From positions 1,054,001 through 1,118,000 of the forward strand of contig NZ_CP021108.1 of NCBI RefSeq assembly GCF_002119685.1: a stretch of 64,000 bases of DNA, in the 5' to 3' direction. Shown here in pieces: positions 1-9,347 of the stretch (position 1 is its first letter; every line of letters begins with the position of its first letter). The notes beneath the pieces are model-generated. The model was not told the origin of the DNA, did no database searches, and saw only the letters and a list, made by a program, of their open reading frames with translations. The position numbers and the translations under genes were made by a program. Source of the stretch: Bordetella genomosp. 8 (GTDB lineage Bacteria; Pseudomonadota; Gammaproteobacteria; Burkholderiales; Burkholderiaceae_B).

Positions 1-17
1 GCCCCGCACAGGGTTCG

Positions 18-1019
18 TTACGCCTTGCATGACACGTCCCCGCCGCGCATGCCCAGCCGGGCCAGCAACTGGCGGTCGGCCGCGACGCGCGGATTGCCGG
101 TGGTCAGCAACGCGTCGCCGTAGAACATGGAGTTGGCGCCGGCCAGGAAGCAGAGCGCCTGGGTCGCATCGTCCATCTGCTCGCGGCCGGCGGACAGCCG
201 CACCACCGCACGCGGCATGGCGATGCGCGCCACGGCGATCGTCCGCACGAATTCGAAGGGATCCAACGGCGCCGATCCGTGCAAGGGCGTGCCGGCGACG
301 CGCATCAGGCCGTTGACAGGCACCGACTCGGGATAGGGATCAAGGTTGGCCAGTTGGGCGATCAGGCCGGCCCGCACCGTGCGGTCCTCGCCCATGCCGA
401 CGATGCCGCCGCAGCACACCTTGACGCCGGCCTCGCGCACGTGCCACAAGGTGTCGAGCCGGTCCTGGTAGGTGCGCGTGGTGACGACGTTGCCGTAGAA
501 CTCGGGCGAGGTGTCCAGGTTGTGGTTGTAGTAGTCCAGGCCGGCGTCGGCGAGCTCGCGCGCATGCGACGCGTCCAGCATGCCCAGGGTCACGCAGGTT
601 TCCAGTCCCAGCGCCTTGACGCCAGCGACCATGCGCGCGACCGCGGCGACCTGGCGCGGCTTGGGCGATCGCCACGCCGCGCCCATGCAGAAACGGCGCG
701 CCCCCGCCGCCTGCGCGGCGCGCGCGGCCGCCAGCACATGGTCCAGGTCCATCAGGGGCTGCGCCTTGAGCCCGGTGTCGTGATGCGCGGATTGCGAGCA
801 ATAGCCGCAATCCTCCGGGCAGCCCCCGGTCTTGATCGACAACAGGCTGGAAAGCTGGATTTCGGTCGGATCGAAATGGGCGCGATGGACTTCCTGCGCG
901 CGGTGCAGCAGGTCGGGAAAGGGCAGGTCGAGGAGGTTGGCGATGTTCGCGCTGGACCAGCGGCCTTCCGATCGCCGTCGTGGACGGTCAGGCAGGGCAA
1001 CGGTCTGGATATGGGGCAT
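18..1019 (-). CDS. bioB: Biotin synthase
   Basis: Radical SAM enzyme that inserts sulfur into dethiobiotin, the last step of biotin synthesis, in the cytoplasm. The sequence shows the family signature [14 protein letters not shown] with the three [4Fe-4S]/SAM cysteines at residues 67, 71 and 74 (CxxxCxxC), followed by the conserved YYNHNLDTS segment and the [11 protein letters not shown] region. I chose the ATG at 1019 (MPHIQTV) because a GGAG lies about 6 bases upstream; the frame stays open 20 codons further to 1079, but those residues look unlike the family. The product is 333 residues, near the usual 330-350. No other bio gene is visible. A perfect 18-bp palindrome lies about 100 bases upstream. 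Identification is by family motif and is very secure. Confidence 0.97.
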   Translation of the reverse strand: MPHIQTVALPDRPRRRSEGRWSSANIANLLDLPFPDLLHRAQEVHRAHFDPTEIQLSSLLSIKTGGCPEDCGYCSQSAHHDTGLKAQPLMDLDHVLAAARAAQAAGARRFCMGAAWRSPKPRQVAAVARMVAGVKALGLETCVTLGMLDASHARELADAGLDYYNHNLDTSPEFYGNVVTTRTYQDRLDTLWHVREAGVKVCCGGIVGMGEDRTVRAGLIAQLANLDPYPESVPVNGLMRVAGTPLHGSAPLDPFEFVRTIAVARIAMPRAVVRLSAGREQMDDATQALCFLAGANSMFYGDALLTTGNPRVAADRQLLARLGMRGGDVSCKA

Positions 1020-1117
1020 GCGGGACTCCGGGCGGCTGGAAAAAACGGCCGCATCGTAGGCAGGGGAGGGGCCCTGCACAATCCCGTCGTTTGCCTCTTA
1101 TTGGCGGCGCGTTGAAT

Positions 1118-1135
1118 GCAACTCCCGGGAGTTGC
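1118..1135. promoter_or_regulatory. Perfect 18-bp palindrome upstream of bioB
   Basis: GCAACTCCCGGGAGTTGC reads the same on both strands. It lies in the gap between bioB (starting at 1019, leftward) and the YciI-like gene (starting at 1294, rightward), so it could be an operator for either. It does not match the BirA or BioR operator patterns I know. Function is inferred only from symmetry and position. Confidence 0.4.
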
Positions 1136-1293
1136 CCTACGTTGGCGCTGCATCGCGCATAACGTGCCGGCAATGCCGGCTGGCGCGGCTGCCCGACTTT
1201 ATAGTTTCAAGATGTTTCTGATGGCATGCGGAGGGCACTCCGCCGGCACCCGGCGGGTCTACAGTGCTGTCGATCCACACAAGGAGTATCCCC

Positions 1294-1596
1294 GTGCTGT
1301 TTGCCATCCACATGCTCGACAAACCCGGCGTCACCGACATCCGGACGCGTATCCGGCCCGAGCATCGGGCCTACCTGGCGACCAAGGCCGACCAGATGGC
1401 CTTCGCCGGCCCGCTGCTGGCGGATGACGGCGAAACCATGATCGGCAGCCTGCTGGTCATCGATTTTCCGTCCCGCGACGCGGCGGAACAGTGGCTGCGC
1501 GACGAGCCCTTCACCCGCCACGGCGTGTATGGCTCGACGTCCGTCCACGCCTTCGTCAATCTATGGCCGCAGAAGGTGGGCTTCCCGGCCGGTTGA
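1294..1596 (+). CDS. YciI-like protein
   Basis: Small ferredoxin-like-fold protein of the YciI family (DUF1330/YCII related), 100 residues. Seen in the sequence: the N-terminal strand LFAIHMLDKPG, the HRAYL segment around residue 31 carrying the family's conserved His, a central GPLLADDGETMIGSLLVIDF stretch, and a C-terminal DEPFTRHGVYGS motif typical of YciI proteins. The GTG at 1294 is preferred because AAGGAG sits about 8 bases upstream. An in-frame ATG at 1264 has no comparable site and adds ten residues absent from the family. Biochemical function of most members is unknown. It converges on the autotransporter and shares a long hairpin with it downstream. Confidence 0.85.
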   Translation: MLFAIHMLDKPGVTDIRTRIRPEHRAYLATKADQMAFAGPLLADDGETMIGSLLVIDFPSRDAAEQWLRDEPFTRHGVYGSTSVHAFVNLWPQKVGFPAG

Positions 1597-1629
1597 AGCG
1601 CGCCGGCCAGGATGACCCACGGCGTCTGC

Positions 1630-1668
1630 CCCGTTCTGAGTCCGGCGCCATGCCGGACTCAGAACGGG
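1630..1668. terminator. 17-bp perfect hairpin at the autotransporter stop codon
   Basis: An inverted repeat has arms at 1630-1646 and 1652-1668, fully complementary over 17 bp, with the 5-base loop GCCAT. It covers the last codons and the TGA of the autotransporter (minus strand) and lies 33 bases beyond the YciI-like stop (plus strand). Neither side is followed by a T-run, so it is not a textbook intrinsic terminator. It may still halt or protect both converging transcripts. Confidence 0.55.
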
Positions 1669-4600
1669 ATCATCACCTTCAGCGACCCGCTATGGCTCTT
1701 CGTGTGCTGCGCGAATTCGCCATCGTATTGCAGGCGGAAATCCACACCCTTGGCGGTCGCGACCTGTAGTCCCGCGCCGACCCGGCCGATGACGTCGTCG
1801 ATGGGCAGCGAGGTCGTGAACGATCCGGTGCCTGACGGCGCGCCTTGCAGGCGCGCATTGGCGTCCCAGCTGTTCTGCGTCAGGAAGGTCACGCCCATAT
1901 AGGCGAAGGGCCGCATCACCGCGCCGTTCGGCAGTTCCGAGCGCCCGCCGATCTCGATCATCGGCGAGAAACCCATGATGAACTGGTGGCTGCTGTCGAC
2001 GGACAGGCCCAGCGCGTTGCCGCCGGATTCCGAATACGAAGACATCCGCGTGTAGTTCGCGTCGAAGTCCAGGTACGGCTTCACGTACACGCGGTCGAAG
2101 CTGAAGGTCCGCGCCGCGCGCAGCTTCAGCCCGAAGCTGTACATATCGGGATCGCTCTTCAGCGTGTCCTGGTAACCGGGAACGGTGATGTCCCGGTTCA
2201 TCCGGTACGAGCCATAGCCGCCTCCGACCGCGCCGGAGAAGGTCCAGTCCCCGCTCTGGCGCTTCAGCAGTAGCCCCGCATAGCCGCTGTCGCCGTTGCC
2301 GTTCACGCGGCTGCCATCGCCCTTGAGGTCATTGTTCTGATAGGCCACGGACCCGCCCAGGAACCAGCCGGGGCTGACTTCGCGTTGCCCGCCGAACTGA
2401 TACGTCACGCTGTCGTAGTCGAAATCGGAGTTGCCGCGGCTGCCGTCCTGCGTGGTGGAGCGGCCCGACACCAGGCCCCAGAAGCAGTTCTGTTCCCCGG
2501 TCATCGCGTCGACGCCCGTGAACGTGGGGCAGGACATCATATTGCCCGTGAACTGACCCATTGCCGCCATCGATTGCGCGGCCGGCGCCACGGTCGCGCC
2601 GGGCGACAGGCTGTCGACGTTGCGGCGATACGCGTCGCCACCCACGCGCGACGCCAGGTCCATCTGCGCGAACAGCGGGGCCAGCGCGGCGTTGCCGCCC
2701 GCGTCCCAGATGCGCTGCAACTGCCCCGCGATCCTGCTCTGGTTGCCCGACAGGGCCATGGACGGTGCATTGAAGTTCGCCGAGTCGGCACGCACCTGGT
2801 AGGTCTGGCCGTTCTGCCGCACGCCGTAATCGACGACCGGGCTGTCCAGGGCTTGCAGCGACCCCTGCGTTTGTCCTTGCACCGTCAGCACGGTCAGGTC
2901 GCGATTGGGCAGCAGCGCGCTGGGCACCACGTCCAGGGAGCCCGCCAAGGCCGCGTTGCCCTGTACGACCAGGCTGTCCGAGTTCATCCCGCTGAAGTCG
3001 GCATCCGCGCGGATCACGCCGGTGGGACGCTGGATGAAGCTGCCGGTGATGCGCAACTGGTTGAATTGCCCCGGCGCGCCCAGCACCAGCAGCCCGTCGT
3101 TGTTCACATCGGCCTGGTAGACCGCGGCGTTGGCCAGTGTCCCGCCTTGCAGGTTGTCGATCGTGCAGGCGCCGGTCCCGTCGGTGTTCTCGCACATGGC
3201 GCTGCCGGTGATGACCCCGCTGTTGTTCACGGTCAGCACCGAACCGTAGCCGGTGTTGGCCTCGCCGTCGTAGCGTATCGCCACGCCGGACAGCGCGCTC
3301 AGGCTGGCCCCGGCAGCCACGTTCAGCGTATTGTGCTTGCCGTTGGCGATCCACACGGCCGACGCATTGGACCCTGAACCGCCTTGCACCGTGCCGTTGA
3401 CGTTGACCGTGACGGGATTGTCGTCGTTGGAGCCCAGGCTCTGCGCGAATATCCCGGTCGAGCCCTCGCCGGTCGCCGTGATCGTGCCGTACTGGTAGAC
3501 GTTGACCTGGTTGCTGATCACGCTGGACTGGGCGTTGTTGGTGCCGGCAAAGCCATTGGTGGCGCTGCCGCCCAGCCCGCCGCCGCCGCCGATGGATTGC
3601 GCCACGATGCCGAAGGCATTGCGGCCGGATGTCGCCAGGGTGCCGTTGACGGTGAGCGACACCGTCCCGCCGCTGCCGGAAGCGCTGGGCGCCCGTGTCG
3701 CCACGCCCCAGGCCGTCGGATCGAGCTGTATGCCCATGGCGGTGTCGCCGACGATGCCGCCGCCGCCGCCGATCGATTGGGCCACGATGGCGTGCGCGCC
3801 ATCGCCACGCGTGGTGACGCTGCCGCCCGTGATGTTCAGGAAGACCGCGCCGCCGTTGCCTGTCTGGCCGCCCAGGGTAATACCGCTGATGCTGCCCGCC
3901 GCGCCGGTGCCGGCGATGCCGCCGCCACCGCCGATGGATTGGGCGACGACGCCGATGGCGCGCGCGCCATAGGTGTTCATACCCAGGCCCGTGGAAACGG
4001 TGATGGACCCGCCGTTGCCGCTGGCGCCGTTCTGCCCGCCCAGTTGCAGATTGAGCTGGCGTCCGCTGCTGGTGGCCGCCGTGTCGGAATCGCCGGCCAT
4101 GCCGATACCGCCGCCGGCGCCGATCGTTTGCAGCACCAGGCCATAGGCGCTGTCGCCGTGCGTGGAGATATTGGCCCAGCTCGCCTGGTTCACGGTGATG
4201 TTGCCGCCGTTGCCGCCACCGCCGCCGTTGCGGCCCACCGTGATCGTGCCATTGGCCATGGGGGAGCCCGAGGCCCCCAGGCCACCGCCGCCGCCGATGG
4301 ATTGCAGCACCACGCCATGCGCGCCGAAGCCGTTGGTATTGAAAAGGTTGCCGTTATGGCTGTCGACGAAATCGTCATTGAAATACGCGACGATGTCGCC
4401 GCCGGCGCCGCCTGCGCCGCCTTTGCCGCCTACCGACAAGGTCAGGTGCGAGGACGAACTGCTGGACGAGGTCGTCGATGCGCCACCCTGTCCACCGCCA
4501 CCGCCTATGGATTGGAGCAAGGCCGCGTCGGCATAGTCGCCGAAGGTGTTGATCTGCGAGCCCAGGCTGACCGCCGTGGTGCTGGTGCCGATGGCGCCGC

Positions 4601-7600
4601 CATTGCCGCCGTTGCCCCCGGTGCCGCCGACGCCGATGTTCAGCTCATAGCTCGTGCCGTCATCGTTCAACGTCCCGACCGCCTTGCGCAGCACGCCGGT
4701 GGACGGATCCGCGGCGTTGCCGCCGGCCACGCCGCCCAGGCCGCCCGAGCCGCCTATGCTTTGCGCGACCAGGCCGTCGGCGTCCGCGCCATAGGTGGTG
4801 ATGTTGCCGTTGGAGACCAGGGTGATGCTCCCGCCCGCGCCGCCTGAGCTGCCGCCCCGGCCGACGTTCACGGTACCGCGCACGTCGGTGCTGCCATCCT
4901 CGCTTTCCGCAGCCAGCGACAGGCCGATCTGCCCGCCCTGGGCCGCGCCGCCGCCGCCGCCGATGGATTGCAGCAGCACGCCGCGCGCGCCGTCGCCGGC
5001 GGTGATGACGGTATCGGTATAGGTGCTGGCGTAGTTGACCGCGCCGCCCGTGCCCCCGCCGCCCCCCGTGCCGCCGAGGCTGAGCGTCGCCTGTACGTTG
5101 GCGTCGGTGTTTCTGTTGTTGCCCGTCGCCGAGCCTATGCCGCCCGCGCCGCCGCCGCCGCCGATGCTTTGCACCACGATGCCGTTGGCCGAGTCTCCCC
5201 AGGTCTGGATGCGGTTGTTGCCCAGCAGTGACACGTTGGCGTTGCTGGCGCAGGTGGAGGTCGACGTGCCGCCGCAGGCCGCCGATCCGCCGTTGCCGCC
5301 GAACGCGGCGCTGACCTCGGCGCCGACCGAGCTGTCCGTGCCGATCACCGTGGACGTCGCCGTGGCGTTGCCGCCCACGCCGCCGCCGCCGCCGATGGAC
5401 TGCACCAGCAGGCCGTTCGAGCTTGCGCCATAGGTGGTCACGGTAGACCCGGTCAGGTTGGCGTTGGCATCGCCCCCGCTGCCGCCCGTGCCGCCGCTGC
5501 CCCCGGCCGCGAAGGTCACGGACGCGCCGACGGACACCGAATCGTCTGGCACGGCCACCGCGTAGGCTTGCGCCACCGCCGCGCCGCCGATACCGCCGCC
5601 GCCGCCGATGGATTGCACGACGATGCCATGCGCGTCGGTTGCGCTGGTGCCGGACGTGCCGGTGGTGATGCTCCCATTGCTCAGGTTGGCGCTGGCGGTG
5701 CTGGCGGCGCCGCCGTTGCCGCCGCTGCCGCCCACGGCCACCGCCATGGAGAATCCCAGGCTGGCGTTGAAAGACGACGCCGCGCCGCCCGTGCCGCCGC
5801 CGCCGCCGATGGATTGCGCGACCATCCCGTAGGAGGTATCGCCTGTCGTGCTGACGGCGCCGCCGTTCAGGTTGATGGTGGCGCTGCCGCCACCCCCGCC
5901 GCCGTTGCCGGCCTGGCCGCCGATGGTCGCGATGCCGCTGGATCCGCCGCCGTCGCCGCCGCCGCCGCCGATGGACTGCGCGAGTATGCCGATCGCGGCG
6001 GACCCCTTGGTCGCCAGCGTCGTGGATTGCGTGACGCTGACCGTGCCGCCGTTGACCGCGTTGCCGCCGGAACCGCCCAGCGCCACGATGCCGCTGCTCT
6101 GGCCCGCCGCGCCGCCGCCGCCGCCCAGGGACTGGGCCACGATGCCATGCGACGAAGCGCCGCTTGTCGTGATGGCGGTCAGGCTGCTGATGGTGACGTT
6201 GCCCGGGGTGCCGCCATCGCCCGCGTTCGCGCCCGCATCGCCGAGGAATTCGAAGTTGGACGTCGTGCCGCCGCCGAAGCCGCCCATGGACTGCGCCAGC
6301 ATGCCGATGGAGTTCGCCCCATAGGTCCCGATGGTGCCGCCGCTGCCCGACTGGCTGCCGGTCGTGATCGTCACGTCCTTGCCCGCGCCGCCGGTACCGG
6401 CGTTTTCGGGAGTGAAGTCGATCAGGCCGCTGCTGGTTTCGACTCCACCGCCGGCGCCGCCGGCGCTGCGGGCGGCAATGCCATGGGACTGCGTGCCATT
6501 GGTCGTGATGCTCGCATTCCCATCCATGAAGATGTTGACGAGCCCGCCATACCCGCCCGCGCCGCCGTTGCCATCTTCCCGTCCCGGGCCGGCGGCGCCG
6601 CCCTGGCTTATCGCTATGACGCCCGGCAGGTAGTTGCCATAGGTGGCTATGTTGGTCCCGCTATTCAGGTTGATCGTCGACGTATAGGGGTTGGAGCCGC
6701 CCGTGCCGCCGCGCTGGTTGGTGGTGTTCGTGACCGTCTGGGCGCTCGCGCCGCCGTTGCCGCCCAGCCCTATCATGACGATGCCGCCCGACAGGCCGGA
6801 CAGCCCGGTTGGCGCGGGCAGTGCGTTGTTCATCGATATGTTGATCGGGGCGGAGTTGGTGATGGTCATGCCGGCCGCATTGGCGCCCGCGCCGCCATTG
6901 TCGCTGCCGTCTTCGGAATTGATCCCGTTGCCGCCCTGGTTGAGCATGTACAGGCCGCGCACGCCGTTGGCGAAGCTGGAGCCGCCATTGAGCTGGACCG
7001 TGATGCTGCCGCTGTTGACGATGCTGCTGGGGGCCGAGGTGTTCGCGAAGCCCGCATCGCCGCCATAGCCGTTGTAGTTGCCGCCATTGCCGCCGATGGA
7101 TTCGACGCCGATGCCCCAGGCATAGCGCGAGGCGCTGCCGGAGTTGACGGAGATCGACGCGCTGTTGTTGACGGAGATCGTATTCGTGACGCCGCCGTTG
7201 CCGCCATTCTGGTCGCCGCTGCCCGCCTTGTCCTCGGCGCCGCCGTTTCCGCCTATGCCGGCCGCATAGATGCCCACGCCGCCATACGGCAGGCTGTTCA
7301 CCTGGATCGCGCCGCTATTGGTGATCGAGATGGCCGATCCCTGGCCGCCGGAGCCGCCGTTGCCGCCCCCGATGACCGTGACGTTGGCGTCGGCGCCGTT
7401 GCCGCCGACCGACGCGGCATAGATGCCGAACTGCGCGCCCGCGTCGTCCCAGATACCGGGCGCGCCGCCCTCGCTGCTGGAGGTCGGCGTCGTGTAGACG
7501 TTGATGGCGCCGCTGTTGGTGATGGAGATCGTGCCGCCGTTGCCGCCGTTGGTGGCATTGTTGGACGTGTCGCTGGAGCCCTTGCCGCCCTGCAGCTTCA

Positions 7601-7973
7601 CGTAGAGGCCGGCCTGCGGGACGCTGGGCTGCAGCACCGCGCCGTTGTTGACCACGGTGTAGTTGCCGCCGTAGTCGCCGATGTTGGTGCCGGTGCCGGC
7701 GTTGGCGGTGAAATTGATGTTGATCTGCGCGCCCGAGCCGCCCTGGCTGGCATCGATGGTGCAGGTGGTGGCCGGGCCCGTCGACGAACTGGGGGCGGGG
7801 CAGGACAGCGCGGCCTGCGCCGAAGGCGCGGCCAGGGTGCCCAGGGCGCCCCACAGCGCAGCCGACAACACCGTCAGTGCCGCCGACCGGGGCGCATGCG
7901 CCGTGCAGGCCGGCGTGGCGGGACGCGAGCCCCGGTGCTTCGTCGTGGCGGGCAGGGCGGTGCGTCGTCTCAT
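1659..7973 (-). CDS. Giant glycine-repeat autotransporter (type Va)
   Basis: Surface or secreted autotransporter of 2104 residues. The ATG at 7973 (MRRRTALPATT) has AGGATT about 6 bases upstream and opens an extended signal peptide: a basic n-region, a hydrophobic stretch AALTVLSAALWGALGTL, then a likely AxA cleavage site at APSAQA-ALSC. The passenger is mostly repeats ending in [IV][VLA]QSIGGGGGxGG, with 11 exact QSIGGGGG copies and about as many degenerate ones, interleaved with ITNSGAI-like strands typical of a beta-helix. The last 270-280 residues, beginning near FWGLVSGRSTT, form the autotransporter beta-barrel and end in the expected terminal aromatic residue (VMIPF). The frame is open upstream to 8327, but that part carries no signal-like sequence. 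The function of the passenger (adhesion or other) cannot be told from sequence. Neighbours do not suggest an operon. Confidence 0.9.
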   Translation of the reverse strand: MRRRTALPATTKHRGSRPATPACTAHAPRSAALTVLSAALWGALGTLAAPSAQAALSCPAPSSSTGPATTCTIDASQGGSGAQININFTANAGTGTNIGDYGGNYTVVNNGAVLQPSVPQAGLYVKLQGGKGSSDTSNNATNGGNGGTISITNSGAINVYTTPTSSSEGGAPGIWDDAGAQFGIYAASVGGNGADANVTVIGGGNGGSGGQGSAISITNSGAIQVNSLPYGGVGIYAAGIGGNGGAEDKAGSGDQNGGNGGVTNTISVNNSASISVNSGSASRYAWGIGVESIGGNGGNYNGYGGDAGFANTSAPSSIVNSGSITVQLNGGSSFANGVRGLYMLNQGGNGINSEDGSDNGGAGANAAGMTITNSAPINISMNNALPAPTGLSGLSGGIVMIGLGGNGGASAQTVTNTTNQRGGTGGSNPYTSTINLNSGTNIATYGNYLPGVIAISQGGAAGPGREDGNGGAGGYGGLVNIFMDGNASITTNGTQSHGIAARSAGGAGGGVETSSGLIDFTPENAGTGGAGKDVTITTGSQSGSGGTIGTYGANSIGMLAQSMGGFGGGTTSNFEFLGDAGANAGDGGTPGNVTISSLTAITTSGASSHGIVAQSLGGGGGAAGQSSGIVALGGSGGNAVNGGTVSVTQSTTLATKGSAAIGILAQSIGGGGGDGGGSSGIATIGGQAGNGGGGGGSATINLNGGAVSTTGDTSYGMVAQSIGGGGGTGGAASSFNASLGFSMAVAVGGSGGNGGAASTASANLSNGSITTGTSGTSATDAHGIVVQSIGGGGGIGGAAVAQAYAVAVPDDSVSVGASVTFAAGGSGGTGGSGGDANANLTGSTVTTYGASSNGLLVQSIGGGGGVGGNATATSTVIGTDSSVGAEVSAAFGGNGGSAACGGTSTSTCASNANVSLLGNNRIQTWGDSANGIVVQSIGGGGGAGGIGSATGNNRNTDANVQATLSLGGTGGGGGTGGAVNYASTYTDTVITAGDGARGVLLQSIGGGGGAAQGGQIGLSLAAESEDGSTDVRGTVNVGRGGSSGGAGGSITLVSNGNITTYGADADGLVAQSIGGSGGLGGVAGGNAADPSTGVLRKAVGTLNDDGTSYELNIGVGGTGGNGGNGGAIGTSTTAVSLGSQINTFGDYADAALLQSIGGGGGQGGASTTSSSSSSSHLTLSVGGKGGAGGAGGDIVAYFNDDFVDSHNGNLFNTNGFGAHGVVLQSIGGGGGLGASGSPMANGTITVGRNGGGGGNGGNITVNQASWANISTHGDSAYGLVLQTIGAGGGIGMAGDSDTAATSSGRQLNLQLGGQNGASGNGGSITVSTGLGMNTYGARAIGVVAQSIGGGGGIAGTGAAGSISGITLGGQTGNGGAVFLNITGGSVTTRGDGAHAIVAQSIGGGGGIVGDTAMGIQLDPTAWGVATRAPSASGSGGTVSLTVNGTLATSGRNAFGIVAQSIGGGGGLGGSATNGFAGTNNAQSSVISNQVNVYQYGTITATGEGSTGIFAQSLGSNDDNPVTVNVNGTVQGGSGSNASAVWIANGKHNTLNVAAGASLSALSGVAIRYDGEANTGYGSVLTVNNSGVITGSAMCENTDGTGACTIDNLQGGTLANAAVYQADVNNDGLLVLGAPGQFNQLRITGSFIQRPTGVIRADADFSGMNSDSLVVQGNAALAGSLDVVPSALLPNRDLTVLTVQGQTQGSLQALDSPVVDYGVRQNGQTYQVRADSANFNAPSMALSGNQSRIAGQLQRIWDAGGNAALAPLFAQMDLASRVGGDAYRRNVDSLSPGATVAPAAQSMAAMGQFTGNMMSCPTFTGVDAMTGEQNCFWGLVSGRSTTQDGSRGNSDFDYDSVTYQFGGQREVSPGWFLGGSVAYQNNDLKGDGSRVNGNGDSGYAGLLLKRQSGDWTFSGAVGGGYGSYRMNRDITVPGYQDTLKSDPDMYSFGLKLRAARTFSFDRVYVKPYLDFDANYTRMSSYSESGGNALGLSVDSSHQFIMGFSPMIEIGGRSELPNGAVMRPFAYMGVTFLTQNSWDANARLQGAPSGTGSFTTSLPIDDVIGRVGAGLQVATAKGVDFRLQYDGEFAQHTKSHSGSLKVMIPF
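3587..6300 (-). repeat. Intragenic repeats encoding QSIGGGGG units
   Basis: A recurring plus-strand pattern CCGCCGCCGATGGATTG (its complement encodes the QSIGGGG units of the autotransporter) appears at intervals of roughly 150-230 bases from about 3587 to 6300. Variants include GATCGATTG, GATGCTTTG and GATGGACTG. Units differ in length and are not identical, so they look like old diverged duplications rather than a recent tandem array. They may still promote recombination or replication slippage. Confidence 0.8.
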
Positions 7974-8348
7974 CGGCAATCCTGTAGGCGGCGGTTCGGT
8001 CTCGTGGATGCCGCTGCGCTTACGCAAGCATGACGAGACGCCATTGTTCGTAAGCGAATTGTTCCGGTCCGGCAGGGGCGGCAGGCGGTTTTTCGACGAA
8101 TACCCGGTTTTCTTCGACGAAATTTCCTGGGGATTATCAAAAAAGCCACATCCCATCCGCAGGCTGCCGCCCGTCCCCAGGGCAAACATGCACGCTTCCG
8201 GGAAACACCGGATCCCAACCGGCCCCTCGCTGGTGCATGCTGGGGCCGGATGTGTAAAAGCAAAAGCCGACGCGAACTTGGCGCGCATATTGCTTTCAAC
8301 AGGCGACGGCGTCCGTTGACGCCCCACATTGAGCCTGTAGGAGTCGGA
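7974..8348. promoter_or_regulatory. Divergent control region, autotransporter / Bug receptor
   Basis: These 375 bases hold no convincing gene. They contain two copies of the palindrome-like TTCGACGAA at 8092-8100 and 8113-8121, with centres 21 bases apart, inside a longer direct repeat (8086-8100 and 8105-8121). A related TTCG-N4-CGAA lies at 8047-8058, closer to the autotransporter start. The spacing of two helical turns suggests a site for a dimeric regulator acting on the autotransporter. The part near 8280-8340 is the leader of the Bug receptor gene. No regulator gene lies nearby. Confidence 0.45.
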
Positions 8349-9347
8349 ATGCTGGATCTGTTGCCTCGCCGCTTTCTTCGCCGCGCCGCGTCATGGATGG
8401 CGTTGCTGGCCCTGTCGGCCAGCCTGGGGGCGCCGTTCGCGCGCGCCGAGGACTATCCGTCGCGCGCGATCCACATCATCGTGCCTTACTCCGCGGGCGG
8501 TTCGTCCGACGCACCGATGCGCGTCATCGCGCAGCAGATGGCCCAGCAGATGGGACAGGCCATCGTCATCGAAAACAAGCCGGGGCAAGGGGCGATGATA
8601 GGCGCCGAATACGTCGCCCGTTCGGTGCCCGATGGCTATACGCTGCTGCTGGCCTCCAATCCCCAGGCCATCAGCGCGACCTTGTACAGCCACCTGAATT
8701 TCGACCCGGTGGCCGACTTCGCCGCGATCTCGCTGTTCGGCCGCGAGCCTGGCGTGCTGGTGGTCAATCCGAAGATGCCGGTGCGCAGCGTCCAGGAATT
8801 CATCGACTACGTGAAGGCGCGGCCCGGCAAGATCGATTACGCGTCGTCGGGCAATGGCAGCGCGCAGCACCTGTTCACCGCCATGTTCCTGTCCGCCGCG
8901 GGTCTGCAGATGATGCATATCCCCTATCGCGGCAGCGCGCAGGCCGTGACCGACGTGGTGGCCGGCCAGGTCATGGTCGCCATGCCGGGACTGGCGGCGA
9001 TGATGCCTCACATCCGCGAAAAGCGCCTGATTCCGCTGGCGGTCACCGGCGACAAGCGGTCGCCGCTGCTGCCCGACGTGCCGACCCTGGCCGAGTCCGG
9101 CTTCCCCGGGTTTTCCGCCTATGTCTGGTCGGGGCTGGTCGCCCCCAAGGGCACGCCGCCCGCCATCATCGAGCGCCTGAACCGCGAGCTGAAGAAAGCC
9201 ATGGAATCGGACACCGTCAAGGCCTACATGAACAATGCGTCCGTCGAAATCATCACCAACACGCCTGCGGAGTTCCAGGCCTTCTTTCAGGAAGAGAAGG
9301 AGCGCGACGCCAAGGTGATCAAGGAAGCCGGACTGAAGGTAGATTGA
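8349..9347 (+). CDS. Bug-family tripartite tricarboxylate transporter receptor
   Basis: Periplasmic solute-binding protein of the Bug/TctC family, abundant in Bordetella and relatives, which captures small carboxylates or related organic compounds. The ATG at 8349 has a GTAGGAG box just upstream and starts a signal peptide (MLDLLPRRFLRRAASWMALLA, cleavage near FARA-EDYPS). The mature protein shows the family hallmarks: YPSRAIHIIVPYSAGGSSDA, VIENKPGQGAMIGAEYVARS, PDGYTLLLAS, and the DVPTLAESGFPGF segment near the C-terminus. Length is 332 residues, normal for the family. The next gene on the same strand is the triple RidA-like protein about 150 bases on, which may share function. No TctA/TctB membrane genes are adjacent, as is usual for Bug orphans. 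The ligand cannot be inferred. Confidence 0.93.
   Translation: MLDLLPRRFLRRAASWMALLALSASLGAPFARAEDYPSRAIHIIVPYSAGGSSDAPMRVIAQQMAQQMGQAIVIENKPGQGAMIGAEYVARSVPDGYTLLLASNPQAISATLYSHLNFDPVADFAAISLFGREPGVLVVNPKMPVRSVQEFIDYVKARPGKIDYASSGNGSAQHLFTAMFLSAAGLQMMHIPYRGSAQAVTDVVAGQVMVAMPGLAAMMPHIREKRLIPLAVTGDKRSPLLPDVPTLAESGFPGFSAYVWSGLVAPKGTPPAIIERLNRELKKAMESDTVKAYMNNASVEIITNTPAEFQAFFQEEKERDAKVIKEAGLKVD

Noticed and set aside
5568..8033. Long open frame (821 codons) antisense to the autotransporter, and another at 3384-4847
   Set aside because: They arise from the glycine-rich, GC-biased repeats read on the other strand. The predicted proteins are Ala/Arg/Asp low-complexity with no signal, domain or ribosome-binding site.
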